A stretch of DNA of 64,000 nucleotides from Erythrobacter sp. AP23. GTDB lineage: Bacteria > Pseudomonadota > Alphaproteobacteria > Sphingomonadales > Sphingomonadaceae. The position numbers and the translations under genes were made by a program. Below, one piece after another: positions 9,279 through 18,229 of the stretch; within the stretch, counting starts at the first letter, position 1, and each line of letters begins with the position of its first letter. Below the pieces are notes generated by a model. The model did not search any database and had not been told where the DNA came from. It saw only the letters and a list, made by a program, of their open reading frames with translations. The DNA lies in contig NZ_LNBY01000001.1 of assembly GCF_001542855.1 (NCBI RefSeq), forward strand, positions 372,001 through 436,000, written 5' to 3'.

Positions 9279-10108
9279 TCGGGCGCGCGAACGGGCGAGA
9301 CCAGCTCGACCAGTACGAAGCTGATCAGCATCAGCAGGAACCAGCTGCCCAGCTTGGCGAGGCTGACCATCTGCCAACCGTCCTCCTGTCCGGGGTAGGT
9401 CCAGGCCTGCGCGAAAGTGCCGATGTTCTCTGCCCCCCAGATGAACAGCGCGACCAGCAGGAAGCCGAGCAGGAGCGGCATCCAGCGATGCTCGCGCCAG
9501 TTGCGGAAATGCACGCGCGTGCGCCAGAACAACACGATGGTCGCGGCGAAAAGTACCAGGCGAATGTCGGGCAGCCAGTGGTGCGCGAAAAAGTTGATGT
9601 AGATCGCTGCGGCCAGCACCCATGTGGTCCAACGCGCAGGATAGTCGGTGTAGCGAAAGTCGAAGATCCGCCATACGCGCGCGATGTAGCTTCCGACCGC
9701 CGCGTACATGAAGCCCGAAAATAGCGGCACCGCACCGATGTGGAGCACGCTGGCTTCCGGGTAGATCCACGATCCGGCAGCGGTCTTGAACAGCTCCATC
9801 ACAGTGCCGACGACGTGGAAGATCAGGATTACCTTTGCCTCGGCCCAGGTCTCGAGCCGGAAGCCCAGCATGGCTGCCTGTATCGCGAACGCCGATAGGG
9901 TGAGAAAGTCGTAGCGGTGAAGTGCTGCGTTGTCCGGGTAGAAGAAATGCGTCGCCAGGAGCAGCGCGAGCAGCAACCCGCCGAACAGGCAGGCCCATGC
10001 CTGTTTGAAACCGAACAGCAGGAATTCGTAGAGCCAGAGCCGCCAGCCTGTTCCCGGATCGAAGCGTTCGAGGCGGAGGCGAACCGCCTCGAAGCGGCTG
10101 TGCCTCAA
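9275..10108 (-). CDS. DUF817 family integral membrane protein
   Basis: A 277-residue membrane protein with about eight hydrophobic helices that matches the DUF817 family in length and in motifs such as FKTAAGSWIYPE and PLFSGFMYAAVGSY. These motifs contain charged and aromatic residues within membrane segments, which hints at a transport or catalytic site, but no function is established to my knowledge. It sits one base downstream of the VWA gene on the same strand, so the two are probably co-transcribed. Confidence 0.8.
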   Translation of the reverse strand: MRHSRFEAVRLRLERFDPGTGWRLWLYEFLLFGFKQAWACLFGGLLLALLLATHFFYPDNAALHRYDFLTLSAFAIQAAMLGFRLETWAEAKVILIFHVVGTVMELFKTAAGSWIYPEASVLHIGAVPLFSGFMYAAVGSYIARVWRIFDFRYTDYPARWTTWVLAAAIYINFFAHHWLPDIRLVLFAATIVLFWRTRVHFRNWREHRWMPLLLGFLLVALFIWGAENIGTFAQAWTYPGQEDGWQMVSLAKLGSWFLLMLISFVLVELVSPVRAPD

Positions 10109-10109
10109 A

Positions 10110-11294
10110 TCAGGCGCCCGCCTTGCGGCTCAACTCGCGCATCGCGTCGTCGAGTCCGTCGAGCGTCAGTGGGTACATCCGGTCGTTGACCAGCTGCTTC
10201 ATCACCTTGGTCGACTGCGAATAGCTCCATTGCTTCTCGGGCACGGGGTTCAGCCAGACGGTCGCGGGATAGGTGTTGGTCACACGCTGCATCCAGGTGG
10301 CGCCGGCTTCCTCGTTCATATGCTCGACGCTGCCGCCCGGATGGGTGATCTCATAAGGGCTCATCGCCGCATCGCCGACGAAGATCACCTTGTAGTCGTG
10401 GCCGTATTTGTGGAGCACGTCCCAGGTCTTGGTGCGTTCCTGCCAGCGGCGGCGGTTGTCCTTCCACACGCCTTCGTAAAGGCAGTTGTGGAAATAGAAG
10501 AATTCGAGATTCTTGAATTCGGCGGTGGCCGCGCTGAACAGCTCCTCGCACAGCTTGATGAACGGGTCCATCGAGCCGCCGACATCGAGGAACAGCAGCA
10601 GCTTGACCGCATTGTGACGCTCGGGCCGCATGTGGATATCGAGCCAGCCCTGCTTGGCGGTGCCCTCGATCGTCGCATCGAGATCGAGCTCGTCCGCCGC
10701 GCCTTCGCGCGCGAAGCGGCGTAGCCGACGCAGCGCCATCTTGATGTTGCGCGTGCCCAGTTCCTTGGTGTTGTCGAGATTCTTGAACTCGCGCTTGTCC
10801 CACACCTTGAGCGCGCGCTTGTGCCTGCTCTCGCCGCCGATCCGCACGCCTTCGGGGTTGTAGCCCGAATTGCCGAAGGGCGAGGTGCCCCCGGTGCCGA
10901 TCCATTTGTTGCCGCCCTGGTGGCGCTTTTCCTGCTCCTCGAGCCGCTTCTTGAGCGTCTCCATGATCTCGTCCCAGTCGCCCAGGCTCTTGATCGCTTC
11001 CATCTCTTCCTCGGAGAGGAATTTCTCGGCCACCGCCTTCAGCCAGTCTTCCGGAATGTCGACCGGGTTCTGGCCGTAATCGGTCAATATGCCCTTGAAG
11101 ACCTTCTGGAAAACCTGATCGAACCGGTCGAGCAGACCTTCGTCCTTCACGAAGGTGGCGCGGGACAGGTAGTAGAACGCCTCGGGCGATTGCTCGATCA
11201 CATCGCGATCCAGCGCCTCGATCAGCGTGAGGTGTTCCTTAAAGCTCGCGGGAATGCCCGCAGCGCGCAGCTCGTCGACGAAATTGAAGAACAT
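10110..11294 (-). CDS. VWA domain protein, CoxE-like
   Basis: A 394-residue cytoplasmic protein with a C-terminal von Willebrand A-type domain of the CoxE group. The domain begins around LLLFLDVGGSMD, a metal-ion-dependent adhesion site in which the usual DxSxS has become DVGGS, so one serine ligand is replaced. Such proteins work with MoxR AAA+ ATPases to insert cofactors or remodel complexes. A MoxR gene lies 1.6 kb upstream on the same strand, separated by an oppositely oriented chemoreceptor gene. The ATG at 11294 (MFFNFVDEL) was chosen because the nine upstream residues are not conserved in style. Confidence 0.87.
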   Translation of the reverse strand: MFFNFVDELRAAGIPASFKEHLTLIEALDRDVIEQSPEAFYYLSRATFVKDEGLLDRFDQVFQKVFKGILTDYGQNPVDIPEDWLKAVAEKFLSEEEMEAIKSLGDWDEIMETLKKRLEEQEKRHQGGNKWIGTGGTSPFGNSGYNPEGVRIGGESRHKRALKVWDKREFKNLDNTKELGTRNIKMALRRLRRFAREGAADELDLDATIEGTAKQGWLDIHMRPERHNAVKLLLFLDVGGSMDPFIKLCEELFSAATAEFKNLEFFYFHNCLYEGVWKDNRRRWQERTKTWDVLHKYGHDYKVIFVGDAAMSPYEITHPGGSVEHMNEEAGATWMQRVTNTYPATVWLNPVPEKQWSYSQSTKVMKQLVNDRMYPLTLDGLDDAMRELSRKAGA

Positions 11295-11420
11295 GCCAGC
11301 CGGTCTAGCGCGTGCCTGCACCCTGCACCAGTGCCCGATTTATGACATTCTCTTTACGCTCCGCTAACCATCCTACCCTACGGAGGTCGCATAAGAATCC
11401 AAACAGGGGTCAATTGGACA

Positions 11421-12818
11421 ATGGAACTTAGCGCGATCGATGCCAGGGGCGCATCGGCCCTCGACCAGATTCCCGAAGCCTGCGGCAAGGTTACCGTGGG
11501 CTGCTCGGACGTCGCCGGCATCGTGCAGGGCGTTATCGATTCCTTCGGTCATTTGCGCAGCGAATATGTCGAACTGCAGGGTACGGTCCGTGCGCTCGAC
11601 GAAGATCAGCGCAAGGTCTTGGAGGCAAGCGACGAAGCGCGCCTGCTGTCCGAACGCGCGATCGAGCGGCTCAATGACGGCTCGCTGATGATCAGCAATT
11701 CGCTGAACGAGATCGGCAATTTGCTCAGCCTCGTCGAAACGCTGACCGAACACGTCACCGGCTTTGCCGCGGCGATGGACCAGGTCCGCCGTTCGAGCCA
11801 GGAGATCGACCAGATCGCCGAGACGACCAACATCCTAGCGCTCAACGCCACGATCGAGGCGATGCGTGCCGGCGAGCAGGGGCGTACCTTCGCAGTCGTT
11901 GCCAACGAGGTGAAATCGCTCGCCAGCGAGACACGCAAGGCGACCGAGGAAATCGGCCGCACGATCGACATGCTCGGGAACGAAGCGGGGCAGGTCATCG
12001 AGAAGATCGAGAGCGGCGCCGAGGCGAGCAGCCAGGCGAAGAACTCGGTCGGCTCGATCGAGGACACGATGCGCAGCGTCACCGCGCTACTGCTCGAGGT
12101 TGACGGGCAGCAGGACCAGATCGCGCGCAATACCTCGACGATTTCGGACCACGTTCACCGGGTGCAGGACGTGCTCGGCGATTTCGACGGTGCAGTCAGC
12201 GAAAACGAAAACAAGCTGGCGACCGCACACGGTCGGATGGAAGAGCTGGAGCTGATAGCCAGCGACATGTTCGACAAGCTGGTAAAGGCCGGTCTCTCGC
12301 CGCAGGACAGCGCGATGGTCGAGAAGGCTCAAGGCCACGCGCAGGAAATCGTCGCACTCGCAGAGAAAGCCATCGAGGCAGGCGACCTGACGATGGAACA
12401 ACTCTTCGACCGGGATTACCGCCAGGTTCCGGGCACCAATCCGCCACTATACCGGACCAGCCTGAGCGATTGGGCCGATGCCAACTGGCGTCCGCTCAAC
12501 GACCGTGTGAGCAGCGAGGGGGGCGGGGTGATCATGTGTTCGCAGGCCGATATGAACGGCTTCCTGCCCACCCATGTGACCGAACATTCGCGCAAGCCCA
12601 CCGGGGAGCTCGCGCACGATACCAAATACTGCCGCAACGGGCGGATCCTGCTCGAAGGGATCGACCATGTCGCCAAGGCGACGAGCGATCCCTACACGAT
12701 GGCGGTCTATCGCCAGGAAGGCGACGGGAAGAACTATCTGGTGGTGCGCAACGTCTATGTGCCGCTTCACATTAACGGCCGCCGCTGGGGCGACTTCGAG
12801 CTGGCCTACAGCTTCTAG
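11421..12818 (+). CDS. Soluble methyl-accepting chemotaxis protein with C-terminal sensor module
   Basis: A 465-residue chemoreceptor without membrane segments or signal peptide. The signalling hairpin is in the N-terminal half: the conserved tip reads [30 protein letters not shown] around residues 132-161, flanked by long heptad-like helices. Residues about 315-465 form a separate globular part with [12 protein letters not shown], a [13 protein letters not shown] motif and an end reading [13 protein letters not shown], similar to the Cache-like tail seen in some cytoplasmic receptors. The order is therefore signalling domain first, sensor last. It probably senses an internal signal such as redox or metabolic state. 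No che genes are adjacent. A bidirectional terminator follows. Confidence 0.88.
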   Translation: MELSAIDARGASALDQIPEACGKVTVGCSDVAGIVQGVIDSFGHLRSEYVELQGTVRALDEDQRKVLEASDEARLLSERAIERLNDGSLMISNSLNEIGNLLSLVETLTEHVTGFAAAMDQVRRSSQEIDQIAETTNILALNATIEAMRAGEQGRTFAVVANEVKSLASETRKATEEIGRTIDMLGNEAGQVIEKIESGAEASSQAKNSVGSIEDTMRSVTALLLEVDGQQDQIARNTSTISDHVHRVQDVLGDFDGAVSENENKLATAHGRMEELELIASDMFDKLVKAGLSPQDSAMVEKAQGHAQEIVALAEKAIEAGDLTMEQLFDRDYRQVPGTNPPLYRTSLSDWADANWRPLNDRVSSEGGGVIMCSQADMNGFLPTHVTEHSRKPTGELAHDTKYCRNGRILLEGIDHVAKATSDPYTMAVYRQEGDGKNYLVVRNVYVPLHINGRRWGDFELAYSF

Positions 12819-12838
12819 CGATCGTTGGAATAGCAAGC

Positions 12839-12877
12839 AAAAGGGGCGCGGACCGTGATCGGTACGCGCCCCTTTTT
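12839..12877. terminator. Bidirectional Rho-independent terminator
   Basis: GGGGCGCG (12843-12850) pairs with CGCGCCCC, and an inner ACCG/CGGT pair closes a TGAT loop. AAAA precedes and TTTTT follows, so it can stop transcription from both the chemoreceptor gene and the convergent MoxR gene. Confidence 0.9.
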
Positions 12878-12894
12878 CCTGCCTGATCCGCCGA

Positions 12895-13761
12895 TCAGCT
12901 CTGGCGGCGCGCCATGAAGGCGAGACGTTCGAACATCATCACGTCCTGCTCGTTCTTGAGGAGCGCACCGTGAAGCGGCGGAATCGCCGCGTTGGGGTTC
13001 GCATCCTGCAGCACTTCGAGCGGCATGTCCTCGTTGAGCAGCAGTTTGAGCCAGTCGAGCAGTTCGCTGGTCGAGGGCTTCTTCTTGAGGCCCGGCACGT
13101 CGCGGATTTCGTAGAAGATTTCCATCGCTTTGGTGACGAGGCTCTTCTGGATGCCGGGGAAGTGAACCTCGATGATCTCGCGCATCGTCTCGGTGTCGGG
13201 GAATTTGATGTAATGGAAAAAGCAGCGGCGAAGGAAAGCGTCGGGCAACTCTTTTTCGTTGTTCGAAGTGATTACCACGATCGGGCGCTCCTTCGCCTCG
13301 ATCCGCTCATGCGTCTCGTAAACGTCGAAGCTCATCCGGTCGAGTTCCTGCAACAGGTCGTTGGGGAATTCGATATCGGCCTTGTCGATCTCGTCGATCA
13401 GCAGGACCGGGAGCTGTTCGGAGGTGAAGGCCTCCCACAGCTTGCCCTTCTTGATGTAGTTCGCAATGTCGTGGACCCGCTCGTCGCCCAACTGGCCATC
13501 GCGCAGGCGGGCGACTGCATCGTACTCGTAAAGGCCCTGCTGCGCCTTGGTGGTCGACTTGACGTTCCATTCGATCAGCGGCGCATCGATCGCCTGAGCG
13601 ATCTCGTGCGCAAGGACCGTCTTACCCGTTCCCGGTTCGCCCTTGACCAGCAGCGGCCGGCGCAGCGTTACCGCAGCGTTGACCGCGACCTTGAGGTCGT
13701 CGGTGGCGATATAGGATTTCGTGCCTTCGAAACGGGCCGGCTCGGAGGTCTGATCGGTCAT
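12895..13761 (-). CDS. MoxR family AAA+ ATPase
   Basis: A 288-residue ATPase with a Walker A motif GEPGTGKT at residues 41-48, Walker B LLIDEIDKAD and sensor 1 VVITSNNEKELP. The insert and length place it in the MoxR branch, which acts as a chaperone in assembly or cofactor insertion for specific complexes together with VWA proteins. The likely partner is the CoxE-like VWA protein at 10110-11294. The target complex is not in view. It is divergent from the hydrolase-OsmC gene, with 102 bases between the two starts. Confidence 0.92.
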   Translation of the reverse strand: MTDQTSEPARFEGTKSYIATDDLKVAVNAAVTLRRPLLVKGEPGTGKTVLAHEIAQAIDAPLIEWNVKSTTKAQQGLYEYDAVARLRDGQLGDERVHDIANYIKKGKLWEAFTSEQLPVLLIDEIDKADIEFPNDLLQELDRMSFDVYETHERIEAKERPIVVITSNNEKELPDAFLRRCFFHYIKFPDTETMREIIEVHFPGIQKSLVTKAMEIFYEIRDVPGLKKKPSTSELLDWLKLLLNEDMPLEVLQDANPNAAIPPLHGALLKNEQDVMMFERLAFMARRQS

Positions 13762-13863
13762 CGGTTTTCCCTTGCAACTTTACGCGAGCGTTAGGGGCCG
13801 GGCACCGCTCGTGCAAGGGGGCGTTGTAACCAGTGTGCCGCGGCACACGGATGTGGAGGACCT

Positions 13864-15093
13864 ATGCCGACCAAGAAGATCACCATCGCCACCGATGCGG
13901 GCCATACGCTCGAAGGTTCGCTCGAATTGCCTACCGGCCTGGTGCGTGGTGCTGCGCTGTTTGCGCATTGCTTCACCTGCACCAAGCAGAGCCGTGCCGC
14001 GGTCAGCGTCTCGCGGGCCTTGGCCAAGGAAGGTATCGCCTGCTTGCGGTTCGACTTCACCGGGCTGGGCGGAAGCGAGGGCGAGTTCGGACGCGCGGGC
14101 TTTGCCACCGATGTCGCCGATCTCGTTGCGGCGGCGGAGGAACTGCTCGACCGTTTCGCGCAGCCGATTCTGTTAGTGGGGCACAGTCTGGGCGGTGCGG
14201 CCGTGCTTGCCGCCGCGGACGATCTCGGCTTCGACAAGGTGGCGGCCATCGCCACGATCGGCGCGCCCAGCGATGTTCCGCACGTCCTTCAGCGCATCGA
14301 CGGCGATCTCGAAGCAATCCGTAAGGAAGGCGAGGGAGAGGTGACCATCGGAGGGCGCGATTTCGCGCTCAGCCGGGACTTCCTCGAAAAGGTGGAAAAC
14401 ACCGATCTGCTGGAAGAGGTTGCGCGGTTGAAGCGCCCGCTATTGTTCCTCCATTCCCCCACCGACGACGTGGTAGGAATCGAGAATGCCAGCGCTCTCT
14501 TCCGCGCGGCCAAGCATCCGAAGAGTTTCGTCAGCCTCGAAGGCGCAGACCACTTGCTCCTGAACGATGCCGATGCGCATTTCGCCGCAAGCGTGATCGC
14601 CTCATGGGCCGGTCGCTACATACCCATGCACGAAGACTGGCCGATGCCCGAGGACGGGGTGGTGGTCAAAACCGGCCACGGCAAGTTCGGCACCGAGGTC
14701 CACACGAAGAGCCATCGCTTCGTCGCCGACGAACCGACCAGCTATGGCGGCGACGATACCGGCCCGACACCGTACGACCTCCTCAATGCCGCGCTCGGCA
14801 CCTGCACCGCCATGACGATGAAGATGTACGCCGACAAAAAGGGCTGGCCGCTCGAAGGCGTGACGGTGGAGGTGATCCACGAGCGCAACCACAAGGACGA
14901 ATGCGACCACGTCGAGGCGATGGAAGAGGGCAGGCAGATGCAGGCGCTCAATCGGAAAATAGCGCTGCACGGCGAAGACCTGGACGAGGACCAGCGCCGA
15001 CGGATCATCGAGATTGCAGACAAGTGCCCGGTGCACCGCACGCTCGAGGGCGAGCTGCACGTGCATGCTGTGGTCCAAGCGGACCGGGACTAA
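13864..15093 (+). CDS. Bifunctional alpha/beta hydrolase / OsmC-family protein
   Basis: A 409-residue fusion. Residues about 1-245 form an alpha/beta hydrolase with nucleophile S108 in GHSLGGAA and a late GADHLL motif that supplies the histidine. Residues about 260-405 form an OsmC/Ohr-like domain with the paired reactive cysteines in LGTCTAMTMKMY and DKCPVHRTLEG. OsmC domains reduce organic hydroperoxides, so the protein probably couples ester hydrolysis with peroxide defence, perhaps on oxidised lipids (inference). The fusion is known from many proteobacteria. It is divergent from the MoxR gene and stands as a single-gene unit. Confidence 0.92.
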   Translation: MPTKKITIATDAGHTLEGSLELPTGLVRGAALFAHCFTCTKQSRAAVSVSRALAKEGIACLRFDFTGLGGSEGEFGRAGFATDVADLVAAAEELLDRFAQPILLVGHSLGGAAVLAAADDLGFDKVAAIATIGAPSDVPHVLQRIDGDLEAIRKEGEGEVTIGGRDFALSRDFLEKVENTDLLEEVARLKRPLLFLHSPTDDVVGIENASALFRAAKHPKSFVSLEGADHLLLNDADAHFAASVIASWAGRYIPMHEDWPMPEDGVVVKTGHGKFGTEVHTKSHRFVADEPTSYGGDDTGPTPYDLLNAALGTCTAMTMKMYADKKGWPLEGVTVEVIHERNHKDECDHVEAMEEGRQMQALNRKIALHGEDLDEDQRRRIIEIADKCPVHRTLEGELHVHAVVQADRD

Positions 15094-15202
15094 TCTTGCC
15101 CCTCTCTTCTTTCATAGGCGAAAAGCGCGCTTATCGTTAGGGTTTAGCGCTGCGAAACTACGCCAGGTGTCATTCCGCAAATATTTTGGTATTTTGGTCT
15201 AT

Positions 15203-15265
15203 ATGAATTCGGGTCCCCACGGGTCGCTTTTCGATCTCGAGGAGGATTTCAATGTCTACGGCTAA
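15203..15265 (+). CDS. Possible 20-residue leader peptide overlapping the next gene
   Basis: An ATG at 15203 opens a 20-codon frame, MNSGPHGSLFDLEEDFNVYG, ending at 15265. It runs over the start of the 298-residue gene in another frame and ends 11 bases inside it. The upstream region is AT-rich and shows no clear ribosome-binding site, while the ribosome-binding site of the next gene lies inside this frame. It could couple translation of the larger gene. It may also be chance. Confidence 0.2.
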   Translation: MNSGPHGSLFDLEEDFNVYG

Positions 15266-16148
15266 AGTATTGAACCGGGTTCCACCGCACAGGGAGGACA
15301 CCCTTTTTAAACGCGAATCTCTGCAATCGATCGTTTCGGGATCCGCGGGAATAGATGCCTATTTGCGGACGATCGACCCTCTGGAAATCGAGGCACCATT
15401 CCGGGCCTCCCGCGAGCTTGTCGATTTGGTCCTGGAGGAAGTTCCGGATCGACTGGACACTGCCTTGCAGGCTGCGGGTCGGCGGGCATTGGGCAAACAT
15501 GATTGGGAGGATATCCGGCCTGAAATCGAGGCATTCGTTATCGACGCCTGCGATATTCCGAAGTGCGACGGCGCGCTGGCCTATGCGAATGTACAGGCCG
15601 CCACTCCGGTGATGGTGCGCAATGGCGATAGCTTGTTGGCGGTATACAATGATGGACAGGTCGAATATTTGAGCGAAAACATCTCAGACGAAAGCGCCAT
15701 TGCTGAAGCCGCATTCTACGTAGATGTACTCATCCAGATCATCGGCACGCTGACCAGCGCGATCGGCCTGAAGATGAAGCCGCCGAAGAAGGCCAGTTCG
15801 GCAGCTTTGCGCGAAGCGATGAAAACTTGGCGACAGACCGGGCGGAACAAGGAACTATGGGAAGCAATCCTTTACGCCATCAAAGCGAAGAACTGGGCGA
15901 AGTTTCTGAAACTGATCCACAAGGCCGAATTCTGGACGATATTCTCGGAGTTTTTCGCCCACATGTTCGCGGACATGTCGTGGAAGGATTATGTCGTCGC
16001 CATTGCGAAGATGATCGCTTGGATCGCAGCCGGGGCGCTTTCAGGTGGCGCGGCAGCTGCGGCCAAGGTCGCGATGATCCTGCTCGACCTGGTCGGGCTG
16101 GGCCTCAAGATAAAGCATAAGGTCGAGCACACACCACCGACGGCATAG
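15252..16148 (+). CDS. Unrecognised 298-residue protein with hydrophobic C-terminal hairpin
   Basis: I do not recognise this protein. It has a strong ribosome-binding site (GAGGAGG, six bases before the ATG). Residues 1-150 look soluble and acidic, with cysteines at 100 and 105. A hydrophobic stretch spans 154-174. A lysine- and tryptophan-rich helical region covers 178-245 (repeated KAKNW/KLIHK-like amphipathic patterns). The end, 247-286, is a pair of apolar segments joined by GALSGG, followed by a basic tail. A helical hydrophobic hairpin after a charged helical region is reminiscent of pore-forming colicins, but no homology is claimed. Base composition looks less GC-rich than its neighbours. 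It stands alone between the OsmC fusion and parE. A cell-envelope or membrane-active role is inference. Confidence 0.7.
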   Translation: MSTAKVLNRVPPHREDTLFKRESLQSIVSGSAGIDAYLRTIDPLEIEAPFRASRELVDLVLEEVPDRLDTALQAAGRRALGKHDWEDIRPEIEAFVIDACDIPKCDGALAYANVQAATPVMVRNGDSLLAVYNDGQVEYLSENISDESAIAEAAFYVDVLIQIIGTLTSAIGLKMKPPKKASSAALREAMKTWRQTGRNKELWEAILYAIKAKNWAKFLKLIHKAEFWTIFSEFFAHMFADMSWKDYVVAIAKMIAWIAAGALSGGAAAAAKVAMILLDLVGLGLKIKHKVEHTPPTA

Positions 16149-16189
16149 CGTGACGCAAGAGATATCGGCGCGCAGACCGGTCGCCCAGT

Positions 16190-18166
16190 CTACGCGTCGA
16201 TCATCTCGCGGTCCATGTCGCCCGCATTGTTCTGGATGAAGTTGAAGCGGTGTTCGGGATTGCGGCCCATGAGTTGGTCGACCAGTTCCTTCACTTTCGC
16301 GCGGTCCTCGAACTCGGGCGGCAGGGTGATGCGGATCAGGCTGCGGGTGTCGGGGTTCATCGTCGTTTCGCGCAATTGCGCGGGGTTCATTTCACCCAGG
16401 CCCTTGAACCGTCCGACATCGACCTTCTTGCCCTTGAATACCGTCTCCTCCAGCTCGGCGCGATGCGCGTCGTCGCGAGCGTAGCGGCTCTCCTTTCCTG
16501 CAGTGAGGCGATAGAGCGGGGGCTGGGCGAGGTAGAGATGCCCGCCGCGCACGACCTCGGGCATTTCCTGGAAGAAGAAGGTCATCAGCAGCGTCGCGAT
16601 ATGCGCGCCATCGACATCGGCATCGGTCATGATGATGATGCGGTCGTAGCGCAGGTTTTCCGGGTCGCAATCCTTGCGTGTGCCGCAGCCCATCGCCAGC
16701 GTGAGGTCGGCGATTTCGCTGTTCGCGCGGATCTTGTCGGCGGATGCGCTGGCGACGTTGAGGATCTTGCCGCGGATCGGCAGGATCGCCTGTGTCTTGC
16801 GATCGCGCGCCTGCTTGGCGCTGCCGCCTGCGCTGTCGCCTTCGACGATGAAGAGTTCGGTCTCGCCATCGCCTTCGCCCGAACAGTCGGTAAGCTTGCC
16901 GGGCAGGCGCAGCTTCTTGGCATTGGTCGCGGTCTTGCGCTTGATTTCGCGTTCCTGCTTCCGTCGCAGGCGCTCGTCCATCCGCTCCATCACCTGGCCG
17001 AGCAGCGCCTTGCCGCGGTCCATATTGTCGGCGAGGAAATGGTCGAAATGGTCGCGTACCGCGTTCTCGACCAGGCGCGCGGCCTCGGGCGAGGTGAGGC
17101 GGTCCTTGGTCTGGCTCTGGAATTGCGGATCGCGGATGAAAACACTGAGCATGACTTCCGCACCGGTCATCACGTCGTCGGCGGTAAGGTCCTTCGCCTT
17201 CTTTATCCCAGTCAGTTCGCCGAATGCGCGCAGGCCCTTGGTCAGTGCCGCGCGCAGGCCCTGCTCGTGCGTGCCGCCGTCGGGGGTCGGCACGGTGTTG
17301 CAGTACCAGCTCGTCGAACCGTCCGAATAGAGTGGCCAGGCGATCGCCCATTCGACGCGGCCTGCTTCGTCCGGGAAGTCCTGATTGCCGGTGAAGGGCT
17401 GCGCGGTAACGCATTCGCGCGCGCCGATCTGTTCGGCAAGGTGATCGGCGAGGCCGCCGGGGAATTTGAACACCGCATCGGCCGGGACTTCTTCGCTGGC
17501 GAGGCTCTCGGCGCATTTCCAGCGGATTTCGACCCCTGCAAACAGATAGGCTTTCGAGCGTGCGAGCTTGAACAGGCGCTTGGGATTGAACTTGCGGTCG
17601 CCGAAGATTTCGGTGTCCGGCACGAAGCTGACGGTTGTGCCGCGGCGGTTGGGCGTCGGGCCGAGTTGTTCGATGGGGCCCAGCGTCTGCCCTTTGGAAA
17701 AGCTCTGTGCGTGGAGCTGCTTGTCGCGCGCGACTTCGACCCGCGTGTCGCTGGACAGGGCATTGACCACCGAGACACCCACACCGTGCAAACCACCGCT
17801 GGTGGCATAGGCCTTGCCCGAGAACTTGCCGCCCGAATGGAGCGTCGACAGGATCACTTCGAGCGTAGACTTGCCGGGATATTTCGGATGCTCGTCGACC
17901 GGGATGCCGCGACCGTTGTCGGCAATCACGACTCGGTTGCTTTCCTCCAGCCGCATCTCGATCCGCGTCGCGTGGCCCGCAACCGCCTCGTCCATCGCAT
18001 TGTCGAGAACTTCGGCAGCGAGATGGTGGAGGGCGCGATCGTCGGTCCCGCCGATATACATGCCGGGGCGGCGGCGCACCGGTTCGAGGCCTTCGAGAAC
18101 CTCGATCGAGGAAGCGTCATAGTCGCCGCTGGATGTGGGCGTGTTTTCGAACAGATCGTCGGACAT
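16190..18166 (-). CDS. parE: DNA topoisomerase IV subunit B
   Basis: ParE is the ATPase subunit of topoisomerase IV, which unlinks daughter chromosomes. The 658-residue length is typical of ParE and shorter than GyrB. The GHKL ATPase part shows EVLDNAMDEA and GGLHGVGVSVVNALS. The TOPRIM part shows EGDSAGGSAKQARDR and the DADVDGAH metal-binding motif. It lies 63 bases downstream of the LpoA-like lipoprotein gene on the same strand. The parC partner is not in the window. Confidence 0.96.
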   Translation of the reverse strand: MSDDLFENTPTSSGDYDASSIEVLEGLEPVRRRPGMYIGGTDDRALHHLAAEVLDNAMDEAVAGHATRIEMRLEESNRVVIADNGRGIPVDEHPKYPGKSTLEVILSTLHSGGKFSGKAYATSGGLHGVGVSVVNALSSDTRVEVARDKQLHAQSFSKGQTLGPIEQLGPTPNRRGTTVSFVPDTEIFGDRKFNPKRLFKLARSKAYLFAGVEIRWKCAESLASEEVPADAVFKFPGGLADHLAEQIGARECVTAQPFTGNQDFPDEAGRVEWAIAWPLYSDGSTSWYCNTVPTPDGGTHEQGLRAALTKGLRAFGELTGIKKAKDLTADDVMTGAEVMLSVFIRDPQFQSQTKDRLTSPEAARLVENAVRDHFDHFLADNMDRGKALLGQVMERMDERLRRKQEREIKRKTATNAKKLRLPGKLTDCSGEGDGETELFIVEGDSAGGSAKQARDRKTQAILPIRGKILNVASASADKIRANSEIADLTLAMGCGTRKDCDPENLRYDRIIIMTDADVDGAHIATLLMTFFFQEMPEVVRGGHLYLAQPPLYRLTAGKESRYARDDAHRAELEETVFKGKKVDVGRFKGLGEMNPAQLRETTMNPDTRSLIRITLPPEFEDRAKVKELVDQLMGRNPEHRFNFIQNNAGDMDREMIDA

Positions 18167-18229
18167 GGGGACAGGCTATATCGCGCCCACCCGGCCTCGC
18201 AAGCTGGCTGGCGACGTTATCCGCTCTGC

